Below are positions 23,188-35,628 of a DNA stretch of 64,000 nucleotides, one piece after another. Both the position numbers and the translations under genes were made by a program. The stretch is from NCBI GenBank assembly GCA_030280995.1, contig JASXTE010000015.1, positions 3,645,001 to 3,709,000 of the forward strand. The letters are read 5' to 3'. This DNA comes from Hemileia vastatrix (taxonomy: Eukaryota; Basidiomycota; Pucciniomycetes; Pucciniales; Zaghouaniaceae). A model generated the notes under the pieces. It was not told the DNA's origin, did not search any database, and saw nothing but the letters and a program-made list of their open reading frames with translations. Every line of letters starts with the position of its first letter. The first letter of the stretch is position 1.

Positions 23188-23880
23188 TCCTCCTATTTTC
23201 ACACTCTGTTTAAAAAGAATAAAATGACTTACCTGGAGAGATGAGTTGAGAAAAAAGAAATATAAGTGAAATTGATTGAGTGATGTAGGAAGAGAGGAGA
23301 AAACGGATATGAGTGAAGAAAAAAAAGAGAGTGACTGAAAAAATATGCGTTTGCTGAAAATATGCGATTTCATTTTTGTTGGCCAGGTGAGAAGTTGAGA
23401 TTCCAAGGAGTTGATGGCAGTGATACATCGTTTGGTATAAGTGTTAACTGAACCATACCCTAAATCAAAGACATTTTCTAAACGTTTCAAAGCGGCTCCA
23501 TTACCATTTGAACCCAAACGACATAGTGTGATGGCCAATTGAATTGAAGGATGTCGTTGTTCTTTTTGAGAATTATTGTGAAATATGGGATGATCCTGAA
23601 TAAGCTCAAGCAATTTAAGGAAACATTCCTGAGAAGTCCTGAACAGCTGTCTAAAACTGGGTGTAGATAGGTTAAGAAGTGTTTGGATGGTGTACTTGGG
23701 GGTATGAAGTACTTGAGGCTTTCTGGGAAGAAGGTAACGTTTCGTGGCCATTTTTGATAAAAAGACAAAATCTTCTTCTAGATCAGAATCAGAATCGCAA
23801 TCAGAGTCCAAGAGCAGTTCAAGAGCCATGAAAGTCATTGCTTTATGTAATTTATCACGATTTGAAAGTGAGGAAGGCAT
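23185..23880 (-). pseudogene. Harbinger transposase, N-terminal fragment
   Basis: About 170 residues resemble the N-terminal region of PIF/Harbinger transposases. There is an acidic stretch DSDCDSDSDLEEDF, a hydrophobic helix region (FLKLLELIQDHPIF), RHPSIQLAITLCRLGSNGNG, and a helix-turn-helix-like segment VFDLGYGSVNTYTKRCITAI followed by TWP. After about 23370 the frame continues only as low-complexity Phe/Ser sequence. The DDE nuclease domain is missing and only about 1 kb separates this point from the accessory gene, so the element is non-autonomous. Confidence 0.75.
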
Positions 23881-24192
23881 AACTCTTATATGATATGATA
23901 TGAAGATGTAAGTGATGTACGATGTTTTGAGTTATGAAGTGTTATTCTGCGGAGTGCTGCGTATGAATGGGATGATGCTGACAAATCAGTGAAATGGGAC
24001 TTGATGGTGAAATCAGCACTTTTGGTTGAGAAAGTGCGGATTTGAGTGAAATAAGTGACTTATTTCATTTTGAAATCCACCAGTATTGGGGCTAGTGTGT
24101 TTTGGAAATCCGCACTTATTTAAGTGCGGATTTGGTCAAATTTAAGTGCGGATTTGTAAGTGCGGATTTGCCAGAACTGACACCCCCTATTA

Positions 24193-25579
24193 TAATGAAT
24201 TTTACTAGAGACTTTTCAAAAATGGTGATTAAGAATACTTATTATAATTTTTTAAATTTTTATTATTATTCTATCTCTTGAAAGGAGATGGCCATATCTC
24301 AATTTAATTAGTTTTTCCTCAGAAAAATTTATTCTTGATCTAAATAAAATTGCATCACTATTAACTAGATGTTATTATACAATTTTAACAATTTTTTTAT
24401 CTGAACATAGTTGAAAGTATGTATAAATTAAAGTGTTTCCACATAGTCTTACTATTATCCCACCATTATTTTCACATTTAGATTTCATTATAACTGTAAA
24501 ATAAGTTTTTCAATAATTTTAATAATACCTTAATATTTAATAATTTAGTTACATAGTAGATTTTTTATCCTTTTTTTATATGAGGCTTATTATATAAACA
24601 CTACTTTTAGATTTTATCCATTTTGATGTCTGATAATTTAAATTTTCATTTAACTACCCAAATTATATCAAAAAAAATTCAAAAGTATATTTTTTTAATG
24701 TACTCTTTTTGATAAACTTATCATTTCTTATAGGTTATTCTTCAACTATTTATTGTAATTAACTACCCACTCATTTATGGTCTGTTATTGTTGTTCATTA
24801 CATACAGACAAAATAAGGATACTCTCATATTATATTGGAGTTTTAAATTAAAAAGTAAATACTAGTGGCTGGTATTAAATATGAAGTTGTTATAACTAAG
24901 TTGAACATTAATTAATTATTAAATGGCATTTTATATTACAAATTTTATTGAATGTATATAAAAATAACACTCAAGAAATATATATAAGATATATATATAA
25001 CCATTGTATATCAAAAATGAAGTACTTATCAACATGGTCTTTTTAAATGATTTTCAAATTTACTTAAAGAGACATTAATATTACCAATTCAAATTTTATA
25101 TCAAATACAACAATATTATTATTTCATTTTTAATTATTTTACAAAAAATTTGAGTTTCAAAGTAATTTAATTCAGTATTTAATGAATGTTTTTGAAAAAT
25201 ATTTTTAAAAATAGAAATAACCCCTCACAAAAAAAAATATAATTTTTTTTACTTACAATTTGCACCATATTTCTACCCTTAAAATATTTGTATTCTTCTA
25301 ACAAAAATATTTTTTAAATAAATTTAAAATTTTTTTCATTATTCAATTACAAAATGTCAAATTTATAATTTATTTTACCTTACTAAAAAATTTAGTTGAA
25401 AATTTAATTTTGTATTTCCAAAAAATAAACTTAAATGTCAAAAATTAAAAAAACAAAATTATAAATATAATTATGAGAAAGAGGTAGATTAAATTTATAA
25501 TATTCATATAAAAAAAATTCATATATTTTATGGTGTTTGAATTTTAAATTTAATGTATTAAAAATTAATTATTAAATAA
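24193..25579. other. AT-rich gene-free DNA
   Basis: 1.4 kb with no gene. It is homogeneous A/T-rich sequence with short homopolymers. Confidence 0.7.
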
Positions 25580-26261
25580 CCAAGCCAAATGAAATTGGCT
25601 TGGATTTTTGGTATCACTAGAACTTATTTTTTTTCTTATACTCACATTTTAATTTTTAATTTTTTTTTTTTCTACATTTCTCATTTTTTTTTATGATTTT
25701 TAATGTTTTTAAGACCGAAGTTGCTTTCAAACAACTTCGGTCTAACGTTTCTCTCACTTTCCCACCAGATTGCACCTGGTAGGGAAAGTCGCTTCCATTT
25801 TAGAGACCAAAGTCCCTTGCAGGGACTTTGGTTTCTCTGTGTGCATTGCACAGCCAGAAAAAAACTGGCTGTGCAATGCACTGCATGCAGCACATGCAAC
25901 ACGCATCGCTGCTGCAAGTAATGCGCATTGCACATGCTGCGCATATCTCATGCAGCTGACTTGATATCAGCTGCATGAAATATGGTAGCGATTGTGCAAC
26001 ACGCGTTACTTGCAGCAGCAACGCGCGTTGCACACTGCTTTGGCCACCTCCCAGCCTAGTAAATTAGCTGGGAGGGTGGCAAACATTACAGCAAGCAATC
26101 GAAGTCGCTTTTAGCGACTTCGATTGCTTGAAAGAGACACTTACAGCCAGGGGAAACCTGGCTGGAAGTACTAAATTGCAATGTAAGGGACCCAAGCCAA
26201 TTTCAAAGGCTTGGGTCATAAATTAAGGTTTCTAAAAAGCAGCCAGTATAAATCTGGCTGC
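25580..26261. repeat. Cluster of about 13 different hairpins
   Basis: Consecutive self-complementary units with different sequences: 25580-25603, 25712-25743, 25756-25790, 25803-25836, 25842-25880, 25884-25943 (imperfect), 25948-25978, 25994-26033, 26043-26080, 26092-26130 (18-bp perfect stem), 26144-26164, 26189-26217 and 26239-26261. Stems are 8-18 bp with short loops. The cluster is markedly GC-richer than its surroundings. CAGCCAG/CTGGCTG arms recur in three units and CCAAGCC in two. Open frames across it on both strands are mirror images of the palindromes, not genes. It lies upstream of the TET/JBP gene. Confidence 0.93.
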
Positions 26262-27305
26262 AATAAAAAGTAAATTTTTTAAATAAAATACATAAAAAAA
26301 TAAAAATTTGTTCAAATAAAATATACAACACTCTTCAGCCAGTAAGAAACAGACTTCCATTGTTACACATAGAAACAAAATCAAATGTTTCTTTCATCAA
26401 CATTGGCCATGTTTCAATATTTTGAACCAAGTAAGATCAGGGAAAAGGTCACGGCAAAAAAATTGCATAATTAAAAGTCTCCCAATTTAATATGGTGCGG
26501 AGGTTCATATTTTAGAAATAGGTGGTGCACATTATAGTTTCCTTTAAAAAAATTCAAAAATGAATTAATTTTGGCGCAATGTAAATTTAAATGTGATGAG
26601 TGTATGTTTTTTAGCTACGTGAAACATGGTAGCTAGAATTATGCGGCGTCAATTTTTTTTAGATGTGAAATTCAGTGTTCCACAAATGTGCATCTGTACA
26701 ACATGAAGCCAAGTAAATTCTAGCTGGAATTAGTATATGCATAGGAAAAAATGATCATGCTGTGTACAGTGCCTTGGCAACATCATTCTTGGAATTTAGA
26801 TGAAGTTTATCATAGGACTTGGAGAGCTGCATTTTTTTGAAAATGTGATCAGTGAAAATTGATGATATATACATCTGTTTGCCACCCAATTTATTTTTCC
26901 TTTCTCTTTCTCACTTACCTTTTTCAAAAATTATCAATCATATTTTTGCTTTATCATTTTGAATTATTGGTACTATTTTCTTGACCTTATCTGATTACCG
27001 GTAAGCAAATTTTTCTTGCTATTGCATTTCATATCATTTTGGTTTGTTACACTTTTTTACACTTTTGACAAGTTAATCTAATGATTCTAATTCTGAATTT
27101 ATTTTTATGGTATCTTTTACTGTACCCTTTCGATTCATTATAAAATAATTCTTTTTCAGTTAACTTAAAGTTTTTTTATTTGTTTGTCAATTTACTTTTC
27201 TTTATTCCTTATCAAAAATGTTCAATTTATTTATCTAACCATTTATTTTTTAAAACAGTGATTATAAAATAAACTTTATAATTAATTTTGATCAATCAGC
27301 TACAA
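26262..27305. promoter_or_regulatory. Upstream region of the TET/JBP gene
   Basis: About 1 kb without coding sequence between the hairpin cluster and the first ATG. It presumably contains the promoter; no motif can be assigned. Confidence 0.4.
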
Positions 27306-29214
27306 ATGGAAGAAGATTTTATAGACATGTAAGTTCATGTTTTGCTTATCATTTTTCTATATTTCTTTAATACTTTCTCAACCATTATATTATTAATATG
27401 AAAAGTAAAACATCATCTCGTACTTGCTGAAAGCATACAGGATAATGTTTTGCTTTTTATAATAATAATTAGATTGTTTGTACTTTACCTTTAATTTATT
27501 GATTTTTAAGTTGTTTCAAAGTCTCGTACTTGCTGAAAGCATACAGGACAATGCTACAATTTAAAAATTAATAATTTATTGAAGTATAACTTTCTAAGTC
27601 AATATATTGATCAGAGCAAGATTTTTCATTTTATATATGTGGATATCATAATTCCATAAATTTTTTAATATTACTAGTGTATTGGAGTTATACTTTCATT
27701 ATATTATTAATATTAAGTGTAGAGCCAAATCTCGTACTTGCTGAATGCATACAGGATAAAGCTATACTCTTTATATGTATAATTTAATAAAGTATACCTT
27801 TGAAACGCTTTCTTAATATTTGAAATAAAGAAAAAGTATATAAATTTACTAATATGTAGATATGCTAACTTTTGTATTTCTAATATTGAAGATATGATAA
27901 AGTTAAAGGTATCATTGACTGATAATTGAAATTATGTTACTATTTTCTAATTTTTGATTTTTTTCTATTTTAAATCAAATTGAATTCTCTTAGGATTGAA
28001 CCATCAATGAGTAACGATTTGAAAAAAAAAACGGCCAGGGAAGAACTCTAACAATAGGTGGGCGAAAGACATTGCTACTGGAATGAAACTTGTAAACGCT
28101 CTTGGAATGGATACAAACGGGAAGAAGCCACATTTCTATGCACGATCTTATGCAAATAATATGACAGATTGCAATAATTATTACAATTTTTTTCCTGGAT
28201 GTAGTATTTATAAACCAAAAGGTGTCTTAATACCTAATGTTCTTGTGCAGACTTTTGAAATTCATGAGCTCAAAGAACTAGATATGTTAGAAGCTACGGT
28301 GCGATGCATTAAGGATCTTTCTTACTGCGAACATGAAATTAAAAATAATGGTTATCATCAAAGAGCTGGTGGTTTTGGAAAAATGTTTGGTGGTGGCTTT
28401 ATTTTAGATAGAAAGAAATCTTTACATATTCGTAAGTATCACTTTTTTAATTTAAATACTGAATTTTTGAATGCTTTTCCTTGCAGATGAATACACTGAT
28501 GATATTGTAAAAACGGATGAATATAAAAAACGAATGAAGAGGATTGCAATGTACTTTGAATATTTTTTTAAAAAAATATCATATGTAAAGTACAATGAGG
28601 CCACTAATCTTTGCGCAAAACTTGGTATTCCTGGATTTTCAAAAGTTTCTAGTGAAGAAGAGGGTGTACCGTTTGCTAGTAATTTAACTTGGACATCTGG
28701 AGGGAATGGTAATGGGTTCTCTAATGAGGTTCATCTCGATAAGGATGCAAGTGAGTATACTTTAGGAATATTTTTTCCTAAAGATACAGAAAAAAACACC
28801 ATTCATATGAAGTATGATAAGACCCAACCACGACAAATAGGTGGAGAACTTATGTTTCCCGAAATTCGAAGTAAAATCAACTTTGAAGCAACTAATGGAA
28901 TAACAGTGACATTATGGCCTGCCAATCAACTAAGGCATTTTACCTCAAGATGTCATGAAATTCCTGGCTTCACTAGGATAGGTTCTTCTATTCAAATCAG
29001 CACTAGACTTTTTCATGCTATAGAAAAGCTTAATGTTTTTGATATTGATATTTCAGAATACTTAGAAATTAAAAAAGAAAAATTTAGGTTAGAATATTTG
29101 ATTAGTGCTTTGAGAGTTTTTTTGAAAAGAGATGACTTAATAGAGGAAGAAATAGAATTAGCAAAGTATTATTTATCTAATGTTAAGACAAATCTAAAAA
29201 ATCTAGATATATAA
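27306..29214 (+). CDS. TET/JBP-family 2-oxoglutarate/Fe(II) dioxygenase
   Basis: TET/JBP enzymes oxidise 5-methylcytosine or thymine in DNA using Fe(II) and 2-oxoglutarate. The core can be read from 28083 with a 55-bp intron (28432-28486), giving about 358 residues. Key features are NEVHLDKD with the metal-binding HxD pair (about residues 199 and 201), the distal His in NQLRHFTS (about 267), and an Arg in FTRIGSS (about 280) in position for 2-oxoglutarate. A short first exon MEEDFIDM (27306-27328, donor GTAAGT) and an acceptor at 27993 are likely. In the second exon the frame slips at a run of ten A (28022-28031), so the N-terminus is either damaged or begins at an internal ATG. TET/JBP genes are known passengers of fungal DNA transposons. 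Confidence 0.85.
27416..27761 (+). repeat. Three direct repeats in the TET/JBP first intron
   Basis: A 32-bp motif beginning TCTCGTACTTGCTGAAAGCA and ending ACAGGATAATG occurs at 27416-27447, 27522-27553 and 27730-27761, with one to four differences, inside otherwise AT-rich intron DNA. Each copy is followed by an AT-rich, partly similar tail. Confidence 0.9.
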
Positions 29215-30013
29215 ATATTAAAAATTTATATTATATATACACAACTTAATGCAAATTTAAACATGATAAATACTGGGAGTAGCTGTAACATTTTCAGTTT
29301 TGATAATTATAGTATTATCTATTTTTTTTATTTGTGAAATAAAATAATTTTTTTTCATAATATTATAAGAAAATTTGATTTACTTTTGAGGAAATATATA
29401 AGTTGTGAAATATTTAAATGTCATTTTTATTAAATTGGTAGCAAAGGTTCTAAAATAAAAAAAACTATAATAAAGAATTTGAAATATATTAGCCATAAAA
29501 ATGTGCTTTTAATGCTACCAAATTAACTGTATAGTATTTTAGGTCAAAAAGGCTTATTAATAAAAAAGGTAATAATAAAGAGTTGAAGAAAGAATTTTGA
29601 ATCAATAATAGATTAAATTGTATTTTTTTAAGAATGTACTCATTTAATTATTTAAATTGTTCTACTTCTGATTAAAAATGTTACAATCAACGAAAATATT
29701 TGTAATAATTAATAGATTATATAATATTAAAGGTAAAGTAACAAAACTAGAGCAGTTATCATATTTTTATATAAACAATAAAATATTTAAGAATTTAATA
29801 CAAGTATTTGAAATCATATAAGTAGATTTTAAAATCTTTTTTATTGCTGGACTTACAATAATTTTTTTTAATAATTAATTTAGAAAATGATGTCAAAGGT
29901 TACTTAATAAATTTCAAAGATGGTCACATTTTTGACATATTTGAAGGAAAATAACTTGAATTATACAAGATATATCATATAGACAGAACTTTATCTATTT
30001 ACATGTTGGAATA
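29215..30013. other. Intergenic DNA between TET/JBP and X
   Basis: AT-rich convergent intergenic region with no gene or repeat seen. It should hold the 3' ends of both transcripts. Confidence 0.6.
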
Positions 30014-32443
30014 TTAATTTATTGAAAGGCTATGTTTAGCAAAAAAAGGTGATACTGGCTGAATGGAGCTCCAGTGATTAAGAAAATCTGCAGAAATAGC
30101 CCTAGCAATTCCAGGAGGACTTGGGGTATCAAATTTTAAAGGAAATGGATCACACTTGCCTATAAAAGGTTTTATTAATGTTAAAATATAGTTATTTAAA
30201 TTTTTCCAAATTATTTCTTCCATCAAATGATTTTTTTTTTCATGTAAATTAAGAAACTTAACTTCTGATATTACCTCCAAGCAATCAGCTGCTGAAGCCA
30301 ATCTATGATCTTGAGAGCTCAGAAATAAACCACGGACACCATCAATTATATAGAATGTGAAAGATTGATATCGGTGGTGGGAGTATTCAGAATTTATTTT
30401 GTTTAGTGCAGCCTTTTGTTTCTCTCTCATTATAGTCAGTTCAGTATTTTCGTTTTTCTCACTTGATTGTTGAGCTTCACTAGTCTTGCCACTTGATATT
30501 GTTGCAGCAAAATATTTTGATTTAAGAATGATAATTGACATAATTATATCAATGATAATATTGCTGATTTGAAGAAGAGTTGACATTGATATATCACGGG
30601 TTTGAAGTGCAGTGGGACCAACTTCTAAGCCATCAGAAATCGGACTCTTCAGATTTGAAAGGTGAGCTAGAAGCTGAAGACCACGTTCAATTGGACAATC
30701 TGAGTTAATGTTTTGATGTGATGGAAGCTGGCTGAATTCATGTGCGGTCAGATAAAGTGAAGATGATATAAGAGATACCCATGAAGAACGGCAGTGGTCA
30801 CTTGGGATCATTAATCTCATGAGCATTCGGATAAGATTGGATTCAGGGTGATCCGTTTTCTTTGTTGAGGAAAGAATTTCAGTATTTAAAACATCAGGAT
30901 CACATAAATCTTCCATTTTTTTGAAATCAATATTATCGAGTACCCATAGCTGTGAGCTATCAATCTCTAAAAAAATATTTGCTACAAAAGGAAAAAAAAA
31001 ATAAGTAAAAGAACAAAAGTCAAGACTAAAAATTATGGTAACTTACATAACTCAGTAAGTTTTGAAAGCCAATCTTCTCCACAAGATTTTTCCCAATGAA
31101 AAGTAAACATTGGAATATTTGACATGGGTTCTTGGGAAGAAGTAGAAGAGCGTAATTCGAGGAGAGTAACAATTTCCAACCACGACCTGAGGACCTTTGC
31201 CGTGCTGATTCTACCTTTATAAAAATTATGAATTTTACAGAATTCCTCCTTCAAATCAGATTCTTTTAGAACTGAGGGTGAATAAGTTAGAGGTTTTTTT
31301 GATATCTTGATTGGAGTTGATTTCATTGGTAGAGAAGCTTTCAAAGAGGTCAAAGTAGGTAATTTAGGAGGTGATGGGTATTGCTTCTTAGAAATGAAGG
31401 AATTTGGTGATGAGCTGTTTGAATCATAATCTTTATCAAACATATCAACATGTCTTGAAGAAGATTTTAAACTTTTCTTTTTTTGATGAACAAGCATAGC
31501 TTCATATTCTGATAGTTGATCATCGCTATTTTCATTACTCTTTTCATCATCTTCATCAGGGAGAGGGCATTTATGGATGGAACAATCTACAGCAGGTGAG
31601 TTTCTGGTACAAAATATCAAAAGAAAGATAAAAAGTACAATATGTAAGCAATAAAAGAGATATATGATTGAATTTTAAAGATAAAAGAATAACAATAAAA
31701 AAAAAGGAAACAAGAATATACTCATTATCAAAACCTTTGCTTTTTTTTTGAGATTTATTATTTGATACATCAGAAAATTTATTAGCAGAAGCCGGTTTAA
31801 TACGTCGAACAAAAGAGGAGCCTTGGGATAATCTCTTTTTCTTGGAGCGGATAACAGGTGTTTCAAGATTTTCCTTAGAAGTTGAAGCATGAGTTGAAGC
31901 TGATGGTTCATCTGTCTCATCATCATCCCTAATGACAATGACTTCATCAGGAGGAATCATACCCTCCTCATAAGCTACAAATATATATGAAGAAAAAAAA
32001 TATTAATAATCTTATCTACTAATTTAAAAGGAGACAAAAAAGGTGATGAACATACATTTTTCAAGGCTTTTCACATATTGGAGTAATTCATTACAAGGGT
32101 TAGATAAATATGAAGGAGAAGGATTATTGATAAGGATCTTGACAAGCTCTTCTGTTTTATCTCTAGCCAATTCAAGTAAATTGCGATACTGAACTCTTGT
32201 TATTTCCTGCCTCTCATTGCTAAGTACAGGAGGGTTAGGTGCCATGCCATGTGGCAGACATGGTGCAAGCTCAAAAGCTTCAAAGCGAGTATCAATCAGA
32301 GAGTGGGATGAAACACATTTGGGTGCTGGAAAATCAAATTTTTGAAAAAAAAAGATATAGAACATAAGTGAAATATATAAATTAAGAGAGAGGAACATGA
32401 TATACATACAAAGTGGAGGTGTAGGATTTTGTATACTAGACAT
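30014..32443 (-). CDS. Protein X, conserved unknown, intact 5-exon gene
   Basis: I do not recognise this family. Manual splicing gives five exons: 32443-32410, 32325-32056, 31974-31722, 31603-31047 and 30981-30014. All introns are GT-AG and all phases fit, yielding a 693-residue protein without stops. It has a helical N-terminal region (RNLLELARDKTEELVKIL), a disordered acidic and basic middle (DEVIVIRDDDETDEP, SKKKRL, DEDDEKSNENSDD), SWLEIVTLLELRS, and a conserved C-terminal block with SWVSLISSSLYL and, near residue 585, IDGVRGLFLSS. The same C-terminal motifs occur in the decayed gene at 50068-52651 of the outer element, so X belongs to the element family. A nuclear, DNA- or chromatin-associated role is only a guess. 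Confidence 0.82.
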
Positions 32444-33475
32444 ATTGATTAATGAATATTAAAAAAAAGTATTCAATATCAAAAAATTATGATGTAATAT
32501 GATGAATAATTATAAGAAACTCTATTCTAGAAAATTGAAGTTGATATTTTAATAGGATAAAAAATTGAATAAGATTAAAATTAAAGTGAGGATGAAAGAA
32601 ACAGAAAACATAAAGAGGGGGATTTTATATTATTTGAGCTTTTTTTAACATGTATTATTCATAGTGGGGTAAACTGAGTAACATGCTAAATCACAATCTG
32701 TTTATATTGAAGCGAAATTTGATGTAGCTAACAGAAAATACTAGTAATTCTTTGGGGACTTTTAGTGTGAAAAACAAATAATAACAAATTTATATCCCAT
32801 ATTCAAATTGCCACGGGTAAATACAAAATTTTTTAAATTAGAATTTACTCCTAAACAATGGAGATACACTTAATTAGTATATTATATGAAAAAAAAGGAT
32901 AATCCTTTATGAATATTTGTTAAATTTAATTTCAGATGACAATGCAAGATTCACATATATACTGATATGCCTCATCAAACAAGAAATGAATTATAAATAT
33001 AAAATTGGTAACATTAGAATTTAAGATAAGAATTTGTTTTTTAAGTGACAGGAGGAGTGTCAGGCTAGGGTGTGGGCACCGTGACCAAACCTTTGATAAA
33101 CTTGGATACAACTAAGGGAAAAAAAAATGAATAGTTTTATTTTGCAATATATCTTAGTCTGCACAAGATATTGCATTGTTGTCCCTAAATATACCAAAAT
33201 TGTTACTTTTCAAAAGTTATAGGACTACTAAGTTGATAAAATATTATTATGAATCACCCAATGAAATACCTTAAGCAACATTCAAAATTATTAAAATATT
33301 AATATTCAATTTGAGATTTGGATTAGCTAATTTTTCACAACTTACCACAGTTTTGATTAATATAATAAAACTTGAAAAAAATTGTTGAGATATCCTAGAA
33401 ATGGGTGCAAGAAAATGATGAAACATATGACTTGAAACTTAACTCATACACTATTGATAAACTTCATGGATCCTG
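32444..33475. promoter_or_regulatory. Upstream region of X
   Basis: About 1 kb of AT-rich DNA between the start of X and the palindrome array. It presumably includes the X promoter; no motif was identified. Confidence 0.4.
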
Positions 33476-35413
33476 ATTAATTTCTATCGAAATTAATTTT
33501 GAGACTAGCATATTGAATTTTAGCTATGACCAAGTACTGTAAGTGCCATGGTTTGTATTCAATATATTGGTGTTGAAATTAATTTTGATAGGAATCAACA
33601 AGTATCAGATGGCACCATGCATGAAACACTGACAGAAACCATCAAATTTATGAGGCAATGAACCTCATAATTTCGATCGAAATTAATATAGACCCCTGCA
33701 TATTGAATACAAGCCATTTCACATGGACTACACAGACATAGATAAAATTCAACATGCATGGCTTAAAATTAATTTTGATCGAAATTAACCAAGGCATTAA
33801 AACATCAATTTTTATATGGTGTACTTGATCAAACCAGTTTATCTAACTGCTTAGCTTACCTATACTTATAGGAATTTTATGCATAGTCCATGTCCATATT
33901 AATTTCAATCGAAATTAATGTTGACTAATACATAATGAATACATGCTATGCCACTTACACTTGCCAGGCATAGCTACCATTAAATATGCCAGTATCAAAA
34001 ATTAATTTCGATCAAAATTAATGAGCATGATAATCATGAATTTCTGGAGTCAACTGCTTATTTTTATGCATGGTGCCTTGCCAACATTAATTTCAATCGA
34101 AATTACTTTTGATACTGGCATATTGCATGTATATATGCCTGGAAAGTGTAAGTGGCATAGTGTGTATTCATTATGTATTGGTCAACATTAATTTCGATCA
34201 AATTTAATGTTGACATTTGCATATTGAACCCAAGCCAGAAAACAACCCAGAAGATTCTTCATAAAACTTCCCATTAATTTCGATCGAAATTAAGGCTGAC
34301 CATATACATATTGAATGGTAGTTATATCTGGTCTGAGTAAGTGGAGATTACTTATATTCAATATGTATTGGTCAACATTAATTTTGATCAAAATTAATGA
34401 GCATTTTGATCATGAACTTTTTCAGTCAGTTAGTTGTTTCAATGCATAATGGCATTCCAACATTAATTTTGATCAAAATTAATGTTGAAATGATATAATG
34501 CTTTTTTGCATGACATGTAAAGGACGGCAAGTATTTTTAAGTATTGAGATTTACTATACATGTTGAGGGTAAATATAAAATTTACATATCCATATTAATT
34601 TCTATAAAAATTAATGTTGACCAATACATAATAAATAGTAAATATGCCTGGCTAATGTAAGTGGCATAGCTTTTTTTCAATCTGCACTTGGCAACATTAA
34701 TTTCGATCAAAATTAAGGTTCATGATTATCATCAATTTATTCAGTCAGTTGCTTACTGTTATGCATGGTAACATGTCAACATTAATTTTAATAAAAATTG
34801 AATTTGACATGCTACCAAGCATTTTTATGTAAGATGAAAAGTAGGGCACTCTATTCTTAAGTAAACACATTACAATGCATATTGAGCATGTAAATATCAT
34901 TTACACATTAATATTAATTTCAATCAAAATTAATGTTGACCAATAACCATTGAACACAAGCTTTACAACTTACACACACCAGATATAACTACCATTCAAT
35001 ATGTATATGGTGCTCACTAATTTCGATCGAAATTAATGAGCAGTTTTATGAAGAATTTTTTGGGTCGTTTGCTGGTTTGGGTTCAATATGAAAATGTCAA
35101 TATTAAATTCTATTGAAATTAATGTTGACCAATACGTAATGAATACACACTATGCCACTTACACTTTCCAGGAATAGACACCATGCAATATGCCAGTATC
35201 AAAAGTAATTTTGATCGAAATTAATGTTGGCAAGGCACCATGCATAAAAATAAGCAGTTGACTCCAGAAATTCATGATTATCATGCTCATTAATTTTGAT
35301 CGAAATTAGTTTTTGATACTGGCATATTTAATGGTAGCAATGCCTGGCAAGTATAAGTGGCATAGCGTGTATTCACTATGTATTGGTCAACATTAAATTT
35401 GATTGAAATTAAT
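33476..35413. repeat. Array of about 20 TTAATTTCGATCGAAATTAA palindromes
   Basis: A 20-24-bp palindrome, exact or with one to three changes, recurs about every 100 bp: near 33476, 33667, 33765, 33898, 34000, 34085, 34187, 34272, 34377, 34461, 34595, 34695, 34780, 34911, 35015, 35101, 35204, 35288 and 35391. The spacers are also related, in direct and inverted orientation. Examples are TATGCCAGTATCAAAA and its complement, TTGACCAATACATAATGAAT and its complement, and GAGCATGATAATCATGAATT at 34023 mirrored near 35270. The whole is a nested inverted-repeat satellite. No coding sequence is present. Confidence 0.95.
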
Positions 35414-35628
35414 ATGGATACATAAATGTGACATAAAGAGGTATGGACCATCAATTTGTTGAAAATACATTTTTATATCTCATACATTATTTGTTTTTCT
35501 TAAATAAAATGTTACTCTCTCTCAATATCACTTTATAACATTTACCAAGCTGCTTTGAAAAAAAACAGAATACATAAAATTCAATATAAGATAGCTATAT
35601 TACACAGAAGATCACCGTTATACCTAAG

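Larger units (their letters stand above)
20964..24187. mobile_element. PIF/Harbinger-like DNA transposon, defective
   Basis: Ends are 31-bp perfect inverted repeats starting GGGGGTGTCAGTTCTGG, flanked by TATTA on both sides (20959-20963 and 24188-24192). The same data also allow a 3-bp ATT duplication if the repeat starts one base further out. Inside are a Myb/SANT-like accessory gene (+) and the N-terminal part of a Harbinger-type transposase (-) that lacks its DDE catalytic region. This two-gene convergent layout is typical of PIF/Harbinger elements. Subterminal copies of AAATCCGCACTTA in both orientations (four or more) probably serve as transposase binding sites, which is inference. Confidence 0.85.

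Noticed and set aside
25681..26033. Five overlapping Cys/His-rich open frames on both strands
   Set aside because: They mirror each other because the DNA is palindromic; Cys and His come from GCATGC-type sequence. No codon bias or homology is visible.
33476..35413. CRISPR-like array (regular repeats with spacers)
   Set aside because: The context is eukaryotic transposon DNA, repeats are full palindromes with variants, spacers are related to each other in both orientations, and no cas genes exist.
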